The notes below the pieces were generated by a model. That model was not told where the DNA came from and made no database searches. It was given only the letters and a program-made list of their open reading frames with translations. Shown here in pieces: positions 36,059-44,340 of a stretch of DNA of 64,000 nt (within the stretch, counting starts at the first letter, position 1; each line of letters opens with the position of its first letter). The position numbers and the translations under genes are program-made. Source of the stretch: Bog-473 sp963730785 (GTDB taxonomy: Bacteria > Actinomycetota > Acidimicrobiia > Acidimicrobiales > RAAP-2); contig CAVSTF010000002.1 in the NCBI GenBank assembly GCA_963730785.1, positions 62,001-126,000 of the forward strand, in the 5' to 3' direction.

Positions 36059-36622
36059 ATGAGGGGTCGGCCGAAGAGGGCGACAGGCCGCCGCCATGGA
36101 CAAATGTCGTCAGTCGACCAACACATGAAGGAGTCTCGGCGACTCGCTGACATCGCGCACGGAAGGCTGGTTGAACTTGGCGAAACGATCGCCGTGGCTG
36201 AATCACTTACTGGCGGGCTCATCAGCGCGCTTCTCACCGAGGCTCCTGGAACCAGCGTCACTTTTCGCGGCGGCTTAGTGGTCTATTGCACTGACCTGAA
36301 GCACACGATTGCTGGTGTGCGCAACGATGACCTCGAAAAGTACGGCCCGGTCGACGGAATAATTGCGCAGCAGCTGGCGACAGGCGCACGAGAGCGTTTG
36401 GGTGCGGACTACGGGATTGGAGTGACCGGAGTGGCTGGCCCCGGCACCCAGAGCGGCCATGCAGTCGGCGAAGTATTCATAGCCATTGCCGCAAAGTCCA
36501 CCGTGGAGGCGAAGCGCTACGAACTAAGCGGGAGCCGAGACGACGTAAGGACAGCGACAGTGATGGAAGCACTCTCATACCTGGTCGCTTTGCTTGATGG
36601 AGCGAATAAGGAAACTACCTGA
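36059..36622 (+). CDS. pncC: CinA C-terminal-domain protein, nicotinamide-nucleotide amidohydrolase-like
   Basis: 187 aa from ATG 36059 (AAGAGG five bases upstream); ATG 36104 or 36125 would give the more usual 165-170 aa. Family motifs: GETIAVAESLTGGLISALLT (catalytic Ser/Thr region), TFRGGLVVYCTDLK, and GVTGVAGPGTQSGHAVGEVFIA. PncC deamidates NMN in the pyridine-nucleotide salvage cycle, which becomes important under oxidative and DNA-damage stress (NAD-consuming repair). Confidence 0.85.
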   Translation: MRGRPKRATGRRHGQMSSVDQHMKESRRLADIAHGRLVELGETIAVAESLTGGLISALLTEAPGTSVTFRGGLVVYCTDLKHTIAGVRNDDLEKYGPVDGIIAQQLATGARERLGADYGIGVTGVAGPGTQSGHAVGEVFIAIAAKSTVEAKRYELSGSRDDVRTATVMEALSYLVALLDGANKETT

Positions 36623-36677
36623 GGGTGGGCATCGTTATATGGCCGCAACCACTGCTCAAGTCTGCGGCCGCAACTAT

Positions 36678-37074
36678 TTACGCGCCACTCTCTTCGAGAG
36701 GCCTTACGGCAAGGAGTTCAACCAGGCCGGTAATTTCTAAGACCTTCATTGCTTGGGCAGGGACGTTGGTGACCGTGAACGAACCACCCAGCGAGGATGT
36801 TCGTTTGAAATTCTGTAACCAGTAGAGAGATCCCGGTTGAGTCCAAGAAGGTCAGATTGGTCAAGTCGGTCTCGATGTTCCTGATACCGACGCCGGCTAG
36901 TTCAGCCAAACAATCACGAAGCTTCGGCGCCGAAGCAAGGTCCAACTCTCCACTGAGCACGATCAGCGCGCTTTGACTGTCACGTTGTCGAACAGCGACC
37001 TGGAAGGGGACAGTGTCAGTGTGATCTTCTGATTTCACGGCATCCTCGGGGCCAGATCGCATGGCGCGCATCAA
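36678..37074 (-). CDS. STAS-domain anti-sigma factor antagonist (one frameshift)
   Basis: About 131 aa after repair. First part: ALIVLSGELDLASAPKLRDCL and IETDLTNLTFLDSTGISLLV with the phosphosite Ser. One extra base near 36805-36812 must be removed to continue into GGSFTVTNVPAQAMKVLEITG LVELLAV (read as two pieces), the expected last strand and helix. Without repair the frame runs into an unrelated tail. Canonical antagonist otherwise. Confidence 0.82.
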
Positions 37075-37190
37075 TAAATCCGCCTGGACGGTGGAACGGT
37101 CCGACCCAGCGGAGAAGCATTGCGATTCGGCGGCTTTTTCACCTCACCGGCTACCGTCATTAAGCCTGGCTGAGTAACCGTTTCAAGTCA

Positions 37191-37208
37191 ATCACCCGAT
37201 CGGGTGAT
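37191..37208. promoter_or_regulatory. 18-bp perfect palindrome, candidate operator
   Basis: ATCACCCGATCGGGTGAT reads the same on both strands without a spacer. It lies between the STAS gene (start 37074, minus) and the end of the hydrophobic small gene (37314), so it could control the STAS gene. The rest of 37075-37313 shows no gene. Confidence 0.45.
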
Positions 37209-37313
37209 ACGACGCGGCGCAAGGTGGCAGCGGTGGCCCAATCGATCCAAGCGGCGCTTGTCAACGACCTATCAGATCGTACTTGGGTCCACTGGGATGC
37301 CTGGAGCCTTCTT

Positions 37314-37478
37314 CTACCAGCGGTAGAAGCGGTGCCGGCCAGCCGATTCCCCGCGGCCCAGGGCGGCGCCGACCAACCAGAACACAGCAAAGATCACAGC
37401 GGCGATCCACAGTAGGTGAACCGCAAAGCCGGCCCCGGCAAACACCAAGACCAAGAGCAACACCAAAAGTAAAACCAT
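37314..37478 (-). CDS. Small hydrophobic membrane protein (DUF5670-like)
   Basis: 54 aa: a Leu/Val-rich first helix (MVLLLVLLLVLVFAGAGFAV), a second helix (LWIAAVIFAVFWLVGAALG) and a short basic tail ending RFYRW. It resembles the lmo0937/DUF5670-type hydrophobic proteins of actinobacteria, often near general-stress genes. GGAGG seven bases before ATG 37478. Its last codons overlap a hairpin with 8-base arms (37311-37329). Confidence 0.75.
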   Translation of the reverse strand: MVLLLVLLLVLVFAGAGFAVHLLWIAAVIFAVFWLVGAALGRGESAGRHRFYRW

Positions 37479-37574
37479 TTCATTCCCTCCCCATTTTCGT
37501 TTGATCAGTTAATTCCCCGCTTGGAGCTCAACGTAAACGTCCGTGTCATCGCTCAAATAGGACTTCCAGTTGAG

Positions 37575-38099
37575 TCAGGAATTACTCGAAATCCTCCTGG
37601 GATTGCCCGTACCGTTGACCGACCCGGTTCGACTGACCGAGCCCTTGGCATGATCATCAGCCTCCGGCGGGCTGGCTGCAACTTCAGGTTCGGTTTTCTC
37701 TGCAGCCGGCCAGGCCGAAGTCGACGCCTCCGCAGTGGATTCAGAAGGCTGTCGACGACGAACAACCTGGGCGATGGCAGCGCCGATACCCAGACTGAGT
37801 GCCAGCAGCAAGGCATAGCGGCCCCGACGGTTACCAGACTCCTTAGCCCGCGCCGGCAGCAACTTCTTGTCCCCAATCGCATGGGCCGCCTCGTGAACGC
37901 CATCGGTTGCTCGCTGCTTCAACTCGGAGAGATGAGGCAGCACGATTGGAAGCTGGGCCAGTACTTTGGCGGCCTGCTCTTGCCCGGCGGCGTAACGAGC
38001 ATCCAAATCGGCGTTATTCACGACCGCTGCAACAGCCTCCACTCCTTGTTCCACCGCGTCCTTGAGTGCTCCACTCAGTTTGTTCTGGCGAATGCGCAT
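37575..38099 (-). CDS. Hypothetical single-TM protein with Ala/Glu-rich helix
   Basis: 174 aa, not recognised. The N-terminal 90 residues are helical and Ala-rich (GALKDAVEQGVEAVAAVV, YAAGQEQAAKVLAQLP), followed by one TM helix YALLLALSLGIGAAIAQVV with a basic end and a Ser/Glu/Pro-rich cytoplasmic or extracellular tail. GGAGG eight bases before ATG 38099 and a near-perfect stress-type promoter upstream. The small hydrophobic gene follows 96 bases downstream and may be co-transcribed. Confidence 0.65.
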   Translation of the reverse strand: MRIRQNKLSGALKDAVEQGVEAVAAVVNNADLDARYAAGQEQAAKVLAQLPIVLPHLSELKQRATDGVHEAAHAIGDKKLLPARAKESGNRRGRYALLLALSLGIGAAIAQVVRRRQPSESTAEASTSAWPAAEKTEPEVAASPPEADDHAKGSVSRTGSVNGTGNPRRISSNS

Positions 38100-38135
38100 A
38101 CCTTGGACCTCCGTCCGTGTTGGTTTCCCCGTCCT

Positions 38136-38160
38136 TACCCGCTATGGGCGTGTCAGTAAC
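38136..38160 (-). promoter_or_regulatory. Probable stress-sigma promoter of the 38.1-kb membrane-protein gene
   Basis: Minus strand GTTA (38157-38160), 16-base spacer, GGGTAA with GGGTA at 38136-38140. One mismatch in the -35 element; 37 bases before the start. Confidence 0.55.
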
Positions 38161-38315
38161 GCCACCTGACTGGGGACGGAGGAGCGGTTCGATCCCTGGG
38201 CTCCTCGAAAGTTCTATGCCCCGGCCCCACGTCGAGGTCGACTATCCCCAACTCGGTAACCTCGGACCATGGGCCAGAGTCGGGCCCGGATGCGATCATG
38301 CAAGGGGGTGCGTCG

Positions 38316-38939
38316 ATGAGCAACGAGGGCCTCGTCCGGTGGTCAGGATGGGAACAACGAACGGGGGCGAAGGCCGATCCGGCAGCCGCCCTGGTGTTCG
38401 CCCGCTCGGCGCCCGAGAATCCGGACAGCGGTGGCCGCTACGAGCTACTCGCCGTGGCCGCCAGGGGATTTCGCCCCCCACAACTACTGGAGGTGTCGCA
38501 GTCCGAGAGTGACGAAGCGGAGCGGCCGGGGCTTCGGCAGACATGGTCGTTGCTCTATCGCCCGCTGGTCGAAACGGCCCCGGCCGAAGTGACCCCGTAC
38601 GCCATCTATCTGCTGGGTGTCGATCCGCCAGCCGGCGCCTCAGACGACGAACTCGCCGTCTTCAATGACTTCTATACCGAGGTGCATTTACCTGAGGTGG
38701 CCGAGCGGCGGGGCGCCCTGCGAGCGCTGCGCTATGAGCTGGTGGAGATACTCCGACCGCCCTACCCGTCTGCTCCACGGTTCCTGGCTGTCTACGAAGT
38801 CGATGAACGTTCAGCGGGCAATCGGCGACATTCAGGGCCGCCGTACTCCAAAGGTCCGGAGGTCTGGCAAAGGCACACGACGCCGTGGCGACTTTGGTAC
38901 CGGAGACTCGGTCCCGATGCCCTGCCCGAGAGTTCCTGA
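38316..38939 (+). CDS. Uncharacterised dimeric alpha/beta-barrel (EthD-like) protein
   Basis: 207 aa. The C-terminal half fits a ferredoxin-like EthD/DABB fold: TPYAIYLLGVDPPAG, then FNDFYTEVHLPEVAERRGAL (the conserved YxxxHxP-type motif of EthD relatives) and PRFLAVYEVDE. The N-terminal half is a degenerate repeat of the same fold. Function unknown; relatives degrade or bind small organics. ATG 38316 with AAGGGGG seven bases upstream. Confidence 0.65.
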   Translation: MSNEGLVRWSGWEQRTGAKADPAAALVFARSAPENPDSGGRYELLAVAARGFRPPQLLEVSQSESDEAERPGLRQTWSLLYRPLVETAPAEVTPYAIYLLGVDPPAGASDDELAVFNDFYTEVHLPEVAERRGALRALRYELVEILRPPYPSAPRFLAVYEVDERSAGNRRHSGPPYSKGPEVWQRHTTPWRLWYRRLGPDALPESS

Positions 38940-38963
38940 TCGGGCCTGAAAGAGGAGGCGGGG

Positions 38964-39317
38964 CTAGAGGTGGGTGAGGGCCAGCTCGATTAAAGCCTCG
39001 GCCCGACAGCCGGCAGCGGCGGCCGCTCGAGCGACGAGCGATCCCAGATAGTTGGCCAGAATGACCAAATCTTTCTCGGCCGACCGACCGATGAAGGGAA
39101 ATGGCTCTGACCGGGGGTCCAGCCCACTGACGTCCAGGATGGCCGTTCGGAGGTCCAACATGGCCGAACAGGCTTCTTGTGTACTGGTCGCACTCTGATG
39201 CAGCCAGACGGAAAGTCCCAGCTCAAGGCATAATTCGGTATCGAATGGCCCGTATTCGAGCAGGCCACGCGCCACGGCGGGGGCGAAATCCGTCTCGAAC
39301 GCGGCGTTGGTACTCAT
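38964..39317 (-). CDS. Hypothetical helical protein
   Basis: 117 aa from ATG 39317, mostly helical (ARGLLEYGPFDTELCLELGL, EKDLVILANYLGSLVARAAA). Two Cys (CLELG, ACSAMLD) and no recognised domain. Divergent from ku with 67 bases between, so it may share a regulatory region with it. Confidence 0.5.
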   Translation of the reverse strand: MSTNAAFETDFAPAVARGLLEYGPFDTELCLELGLSVWLHQSATSTQEACSAMLDLRTAILDVSGLDPRSEPFPFIGRSAEKDLVILANYLGSLVARAAAAAGCRAEALIELALTHL

Positions 39318-39384
39318 GAGCCCAGTGTGGCAAGGGGGTGTATCACTCTGGTGGATCGTCCCTGACCTGGGTAAAGATAGGGAC

Positions 39385-40305
39385 ATGCCACGGGCCATTT
39401 GGAAGGGATCCCTGAGTTTCGGACTGGTGAGCGTCCCAGTGGGGCTCTACCCAGCGACCTCAGACAAGAGTATTCATTTCAACCAATTCGAGCGCGGTAC
39501 CTCGGACCGAATCCGCTACAAGAAGGTCAACGAGCGCACCGGCAAAGAGGTCCAGCAAGCCGACATCGTCAAGGGATATGACCTGGGTGGCGGCGAATAC
39601 GTCATCATCACCGAGGAGGAGCTGGCGTCCGTCGAGGCTGAGAAGTCCCGCTCCATCGAAATCACTGACTTCGTGGCGCTCGACGCCATTGATCCGATCT
39701 ACTACCGCACCACGTACTACCTGGCGCCAGAGGGGAAAGGATCCGACAAGCCCTATGCCCTGTTGCGTCGGGCGATGAGTGAATCGAACAAGGTCGGCAT
39801 TGCCACCTTGGTCATGCGCAACAAGGAATACTTGGTCGCCGTCCGGCCCGAGAGCGATGTGTTGGCCCTCGAGACGATGTTTTTCTCAGATGAGGTTCGT
39901 TCGACCACCAGAGACCTCCCCGAGGTTCCTGATGACAGCGAACTCACCGAGCGCGAACTCTCGATGGCCAATCTGCTCATCGACTCCATGGAGTCCGAAT
40001 GGGATCCGCAGCGCTTCCACGACACACATCGGGAGAGGATCGAAGCGATGATCGAGGAGAAGCGGCAGGGCAAGACGATCGTGAGCGAATCCGGTACGGC
40101 GCCCCGGGCCAAGGTGATTGACCTTATGGAAGCTCTCAACGCCAGCGTGGCGGCGGCGGCCAAGGGTACAAGTGTGAAGGCAACCCGCCCAACCACCAAG
40201 CAGCCCCCGACCAAGAAAGTGGCGGCCAAGACCAGCACCGCCGCCAAGAAAGTCACCAAGGCGCCGGCGCGAACCAAGCCTGCTGCGGCGCGCAAAGCAT
40301 CCTGA
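39385..40305 (+). CDS. ku: Non-homologous end-joining protein Ku
   Basis: 306 aa. Begins MPRAIWKGSLSFGLVSVPVG, the bacterial Ku signature, with the Ku bridge region YYRTTYYLAPEGKGSDKPYALL and the C-terminal LigD-interacting segment SMANLLIDSMESEWDPQRF. Residues from about 262 onward form a Lys/Ala/Thr/Pro-rich tail (KKVAAKTSTAAKKVTKAPAR), like the extended tails of mycobacterial Ku that help bind DNA. Homodimeric ring that holds DNA ends and recruits LigD, encoded 96 bases downstream. Confidence 0.97.
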   Translation: MPRAIWKGSLSFGLVSVPVGLYPATSDKSIHFNQFERGTSDRIRYKKVNERTGKEVQQADIVKGYDLGGGEYVIITEEELASVEAEKSRSIEITDFVALDAIDPIYYRTTYYLAPEGKGSDKPYALLRRAMSESNKVGIATLVMRNKEYLVAVRPESDVLALETMFFSDEVRSTTRDLPEVPDDSELTERELSMANLLIDSMESEWDPQRFHDTHRERIEAMIEEKRQGKTIVSESGTAPRAKVIDLMEALNASVAAAAKGTSVKATRPTTKQPPTKKVAAKTSTAAKKVTKAPARTKPAAARKAS

Positions 40306-40400
40306 CGCCAGGTCGAGGTTTTCACCCGGCCGATACGGGATAGGTACATCGTCATGATGTCGTGGCCACGCGATGGACGTCACAGCAAGAGTTATTGAAC

Positions 40401-42743
40401 ATGGCCCGCGAGGAAACGCGTGTCGCTGTCGAAGGTCGGGAGCTCACCCTCTCCAACCTGGAGAAAGTTCTTTTCCCCGAGGCCGGATTTACCAAGGGTC
40501 AACTGATCGACTACTACGTCAAGGTTGCCCCAGCCATCCTGCCGCACATCGCGGACCGTCCGGTGACCCTGAAGCGGTATCCAAACGGTGTCGATCAGAA
40601 GTTCTTCTACGAAAAGCACGTGCCGTCGCATGCCCCGGAATGGATACGCACGGCTCATGTCCCGAGCACGGACGGGGATTCGGCCATCGACTACGTCGTG
40701 ATCGACGATCTGCCCACGTTGGTCTGGGCCGCCAACCTGGGGTCGATAGAACTGCACGTACCACTGTGGAAGGTAGGACGCCGGCGCACGCTGCCCGCTC
40801 CACCCGATCTGCTCGTGTTCGATCTCGATCCGGGTGACGGCACCACTATCGTCGAATGCTGCGCGGTCGCCGATCATGTCCGCGACGTCCTCAGCGAAAT
40901 GGACATGGAGTGCCGACCAAAGACCAGTGGCTCGAAAGGCCTTCAGATCTACGCCCCATTGACCGGTCGCCCGTCGTGGGACAAGTCACGGGCCATGGCT
41001 CATGACATCGCCACCCAGCTCGAGCGACAGCATCCCGATCTCGTTGTCTCGAAGATGAATAAATCCCTGCGCCGGGGCAAGGTGCTGATCGACTGGAGCC
41101 AGAACCATCGGTCCAAGACGACGGTGGCCGTGTATTCGGTGCGGGCGCGTGAACGCCCGACGGTGTCAGCTCCGGTGACCTGGGAGGAAGTCGGCCGCTG
41201 TCAGAAAAAGGGGGACCCATCGGTTCTGGATTTCACCACCGATGACGTGCTCCAACGGATTGAGAAGCTGGGAGATCTCTTCGCTTTCGGCGACACGGCC
41301 CCGGCGAAACCGGAAAAGGCACTGCAGACCTACCGAGCTAAACGAAATCCGGCCAGGACGCCTGAACCGATGGGAGGCAGCTCGGCTAAGGGGAAGGGCG
41401 GCAACCCCAGCTTTGTTATCCAGGAGCATCATGCCCGGGCACTGCACTGGGATTTCCGGCTCGAACATGACGGCGTGTTGGCCTCATGGGCGCTACCCAA
41501 AGGGGTGCCCCAAGACCCCAAGACGAATCACCTAGCCGTGCGCACCGAGGACCATCCGATGGATTACGGGTCCTTTGAGGGCACTATCCCGGCGGGTGAA
41601 TACGGGGGAGGTGACGTTCGGATCTGGGACCAGGGTTACTACGAGTTGGAAAAATGGCGTCCCAAGGAAGTAATGGTGGTCCTGCATGGCTCAAGAGTGT
41701 CCGGCCGCTATGTCCTTTTCCCGACCAACGGTAAAAACTGGATGATCCATCGCATGGATCCGGCACCGGCCGACTTCAATCCGTTGCCCAAGCAGGTCCG
41801 CCCCATGTTGGCGACTCCCGGGACACTGCCCAGTGACGACGACGGCTGGGCCTATGAAATCAAGTGGGACGGAGTGCGGGCGATTGCCTTTGTCGAAGGG
41901 GGTCGGGTCCGCCTGCAGAGCCGCAATGACAAAGATCTGACGGATGCGTTTCCCGACTTTCGTGAGCTGGGCGCGGCCATCGGAGCGCGCCCCTGTGTGC
42001 TCGATGGTGAGATCGTCGTGCTCGGAGAGGACGGCAAGCCGAACTTCGGCCTGCTGCAGCGTCGTCTCCATGTGGCCAACGCCAACGCCATCAAGAAGTT
42101 GGCTGCCGCTTCCCCGGCGACCTACGTGATCTTCGATGTGTTGCATCTTGACGGCCGTGAGCTGAAAGCGGAGACCTATGACGAGCGTCGCCGGGCTCTG
42201 GAGGAGCTGCAGCTCTCCGGTGAGTCCTTCACCACCGCTGAGTCCTATCGGGGCGTCAGTGGCGCAGACATCCTGAGGGCAACGAAGGAGAACGGATTGG
42301 AGGGAATCATTGCCAAACGGCGTGAATCGCTCTATCTGGAGGGCAGGCGCGCCGACACCTGGGTCAAGGTGAAGCACGTGCGGACCCAAGAAGTCGTCAT
42401 CGGTGGGTGGACCGAGGGCACCGGCAGTCGAGCGGGCAGCCTGGGGGCTCTCTTGCTGGGGATCCCCGATGAGGACGGTCTCCGTTACGTGGGGAAGGTG
42501 GGGACGGGTTTCAACCAGCGGGACCGCGATGATCTCTTAAAACTGCTCCGACCGGCCGCGGCCAAGAAGAGCCCGTTTACTCCATCATCTGTGGTGCGAG
42601 AATCAGTTCCCCCGCATTTCGTGCGCCCCGAATTGGTGGGCGAGGTGCAATATGCCGAATGGACGGCGGCCCGACACCTCCGGCATCCCTCTTGGCGCGG
42701 CCTCCGAAGCGACAAGGTACCGGCCGACGTCGTCGTTGAGTAA
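40401..42743 (+). CDS. ligD: Multifunctional DNA ligase D (polymerase-phosphoesterase-ligase)
   Basis: 780 aa, the full three-domain enzyme in mycobacterial order. Primase-polymerase domain (residues about 5-290: LTLSNLEKVLFPEAGFTKG, metal-binding LLVFDLDPGDG), 3'-phosphoesterase domain (about 320-460: HHARALHWDFRLEHDGVLASW) and ATP-dependent ligase (about 465-775: catalytic Lys in YEIKWDGVRA, EIVVLGEDGKPNF, and VKVKHVRTQEVVIGGW). ATG 40401 (MAREETRV) begins the conserved homology; the frame is open further upstream. Seals and fills double-strand ends with Ku. Confidence 0.97.
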   Translation: MAREETRVAVEGRELTLSNLEKVLFPEAGFTKGQLIDYYVKVAPAILPHIADRPVTLKRYPNGVDQKFFYEKHVPSHAPEWIRTAHVPSTDGDSAIDYVVIDDLPTLVWAANLGSIELHVPLWKVGRRRTLPAPPDLLVFDLDPGDGTTIVECCAVADHVRDVLSEMDMECRPKTSGSKGLQIYAPLTGRPSWDKSRAMAHDIATQLERQHPDLVVSKMNKSLRRGKVLIDWSQNHRSKTTVAVYSVRARERPTVSAPVTWEEVGRCQKKGDPSVLDFTTDDVLQRIEKLGDLFAFGDTAPAKPEKALQTYRAKRNPARTPEPMGGSSAKGKGGNPSFVIQEHHARALHWDFRLEHDGVLASWALPKGVPQDPKTNHLAVRTEDHPMDYGSFEGTIPAGEYGGGDVRIWDQGYYELEKWRPKEVMVVLHGSRVSGRYVLFPTNGKNWMIHRMDPAPADFNPLPKQVRPMLATPGTLPSDDDGWAYEIKWDGVRAIAFVEGGRVRLQSRNDKDLTDAFPDFRELGAAIGARPCVLDGEIVVLGEDGKPNFGLLQRRLHVANANAIKKLAAASPATYVIFDVLHLDGRELKAETYDERRRALEELQLSGESFTTAESYRGVSGADILRATKENGLEGIIAKRRESLYLEGRRADTWVKVKHVRTQEVVIGGWTEGTGSRAGSLGALLLGIPDEDGLRYVGKVGTGFNQRDRDDLLKLLRPAAAKKSPFTPSSVVRESVPPHFVRPELVGEVQYAEWTAARHLRHPSWRGLRSDKVPADVVVE

Positions 42744-42765
42744 AACGCCTACGTTGAGGCAACCT

Positions 42766-43224
42766 TCACTCGCCGAGGGCGGTTCGCAAATCCTGCACGT
42801 GTTCTTGGGTCTGCTCCAGCAGGGGGCGCAGCGCTTCGGCCACGTCGGCCAATCCAAGGTTGTTGGCCTGGGCGAATCGCTCTCGGTAGCGCTCCAGCTG
42901 CGTTGTTTCCAACGCCAAGTCCTCTTTGAGCGCCACGCGACTGTCGCTCGACTTTTCGATTTCGGGCACCAGCGTCGACGGCTCGCCCCCCAGGAAAGAG
43001 ATCTGCGATGCCAGGATCTGGGCGTGCGATAGCTCCTGGCCCACGTGGATTTTTAGTTCATCAATGATGCTCAGAAATTCTGCCCCCGTAATAGTTGCGA
43101 TGTGGTTGGTGTATTGGACGATCGACTGGAATTCAGTTCCGAGGTCCTCATTGAGCAACTGGATGAATCGATCTCTGTTGAGGCCGTCAGGGCCTCCGGA
43201 TGCGGTTTCTGGGGAAGAAGTCAT
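42766..43224 (-). CDS. Ferritin-like domain protein (bacterioferritin/Dps relative)
   Basis: 152 aa four-helix protein. Iron-ligand pattern ELGTEFQSIVQYTNHIAT-like (LLNEDLGTEFQSIVQYTNH), then HVGQELSHAQILASQISFLGG (ExxH), and later LQERYRERFAQANNLG and TQEHVQDLR. Stores iron or protects DNA against oxidative damage. Convergent with ligD (22 bases apart). ATG 43224; near-consensus stress promoter upstream. Confidence 0.88.
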   Translation of the reverse strand: MTSSPETASGGPDGLNRDRFIQLLNEDLGTEFQSIVQYTNHIATITGAEFLSIIDELKIHVGQELSHAQILASQISFLGGEPSTLVPEIEKSSDSRVALKEDLALETTQLERYRERFAQANNLGLADVAEALRPLLEQTQEHVQDLRTALGE

Positions 43225-43234
43225 CCCACCGAAC

Positions 43235-43259
43235 TACCCGGAACCGTCGGCCGTCACAC
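43235..43259 (-). promoter_or_regulatory. Possible stress-sigma promoter of the ferritin-like gene
   Basis: Minus strand GTGT (43256-43259), 16-base spacer, GGGTAG with GGGTA at 43235-43239. One mismatch, same GTGT variant as at katE. It lies back-to-back with the exact promoter at 43274. Confidence 0.45.
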
Positions 43260-43273
43260 ACACCGCCACCCTG

Positions 43274-43298
43274 GTTTCGGCAACCCCCGCAACGGGTA
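43274..43298 (+). promoter_or_regulatory. Exact stress-sigma-type promoter of the DUF1206 gene
   Basis: GTTT 43274-43277, 16-base spacer, GGGTAG with GGGTA at 43294-43298, 52 bases before the DUF1206 start. With 43235-43259 it forms a divergent pair in a 125-base gap. Confidence 0.65.
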
Positions 43299-43349
43299 GG
43301 TACTGCGGCCATGCGAGCGCGCGGTTGAGAATGATCGGCCTCCCGTCCA

Positions 43350-44264
43350 GTGGCTCCTAAGAAAAAACCGTCGAAGCCTGCCCGCCACCGGAAGGCATCG
43401 CGCACTTCGCCGGTGACTCGACAGGCCCGAAAAGGCCAGCGCAAAGCTCGTCGGGCCAACCGGTCCTGCGGCGGTGTCGCCTTGGCCAGGGCTGGTCTCG
43501 CCGCCCGGGGACTCGTGTACTTGCTCCTGGGCTATCTGACCCTTCTCATCGTCACCGGGTCCGATCCTCATGCCAAGGCAAGCAGCCAAGGGGCTTTCGA
43601 TGAGATCGCCCGTCAACCGGCTGGACCCCTATTGGTCGTCGTCCTGGGAGTTGGATGTGCGGCCTATGCGGCGTGGCGGCTTCTGCAGACAGTGGCCGGC
43701 AACGCCCGAGAATCTGGAGCGCCCGAATTAGCGCAACGCGTCGGATGGGGCAGCATCGCCATTGTTTACATTGCCCTGGCCATTAGCGCCTTCGAGGTGA
43801 GCGGGGGCCACTCGAAGAATTCAAATCAGGCGTCGAGCCTCTCAGGTGTGCTCCTTAGCCACCAGGGTGGCCAATTCCTATTGGGCGCCATTGGTTTTTG
43901 CGTCGTCCTTGGTGGAGCTTGGCTCGCCGTCTGGGCCGCGTTACAGCGCTTTAGCCCTTATCTGATGACCCGGAAAGTGCCTCAATGGGTTTCAGGCTCC
44001 ATCCGAGGCGCCGAAACATTTGGAAACATCGTTCGTGGGGCAGTCTTCGCTGCGGTCGGCGTGACCTTCATCGTTGCTGCCGTAGGTAATAATCCGCATA
44101 AAGCCGAGGGTCTGAATGGCACGCTGAAAGCACTGGCCTCCTCCTATTCAGGAGGGCGATATATCCTGCTGCTCGCCTGCATCGGCTTCTTCGCGTTTTC
44201 GGCTGCATCTATGACAGAGGCATGGTTACGCGACGTCGACCAGAACGTCACGAAGCGCAACTAG
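43350..44264 (+). CDS. DUF1206 membrane protein
   Basis: 304 aa with a basic Lys/Arg-rich N-terminus and six TM helices organised as three pairs, the DUF1206 repeat. Each repeat shows the pattern aRaGLaaRGLVYLLLGYLTLL / QRVGWGSIAIVYIALAI / IRGAETFGNIVRGAVFAAVG (RG then aromatic, small residues). Function unknown, widely linked to stress regulons in actinobacteria. GTG 43350. Monocistronic with its own promoter. Confidence 0.9.
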   Translation: MAPKKKPSKPARHRKASRTSPVTRQARKGQRKARRANRSCGGVALARAGLAARGLVYLLLGYLTLLIVTGSDPHAKASSQGAFDEIARQPAGPLLVVVLGVGCAAYAAWRLLQTVAGNARESGAPELAQRVGWGSIAIVYIALAISAFEVSGGHSKNSNQASSLSGVLLSHQGGQFLLGAIGFCVVLGGAWLAVWAALQRFSPYLMTRKVPQWVSGSIRGAETFGNIVRGAVFAAVGVTFIVAAVGNNPHKAEGLNGTLKALASSYSGGRYILLLACIGFFAFSAASMTEAWLRDVDQNVTKRN

Positions 44265-44340
44265 TCACGCTGCCGCAGTTCACCTTTCGACGACATGTGC
44301 AAGTCCTGTCTGCACTGGGTATGGAAGAACAGATGCGAAC

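Noticed and set aside
37311..37329. Hairpin CTTCTACC-AGC-GGTAGAAG considered as terminator of the small hydrophobic gene
   Set aside because: It overlaps the last codons and lacks a U-tract; noted only in the gene entry.
39369..39373. GGGTA 12 bases before ku
   Set aside because: The -35 position reads GGTG or TGGT, too far from GTTT, and the leader would be only a few bases.
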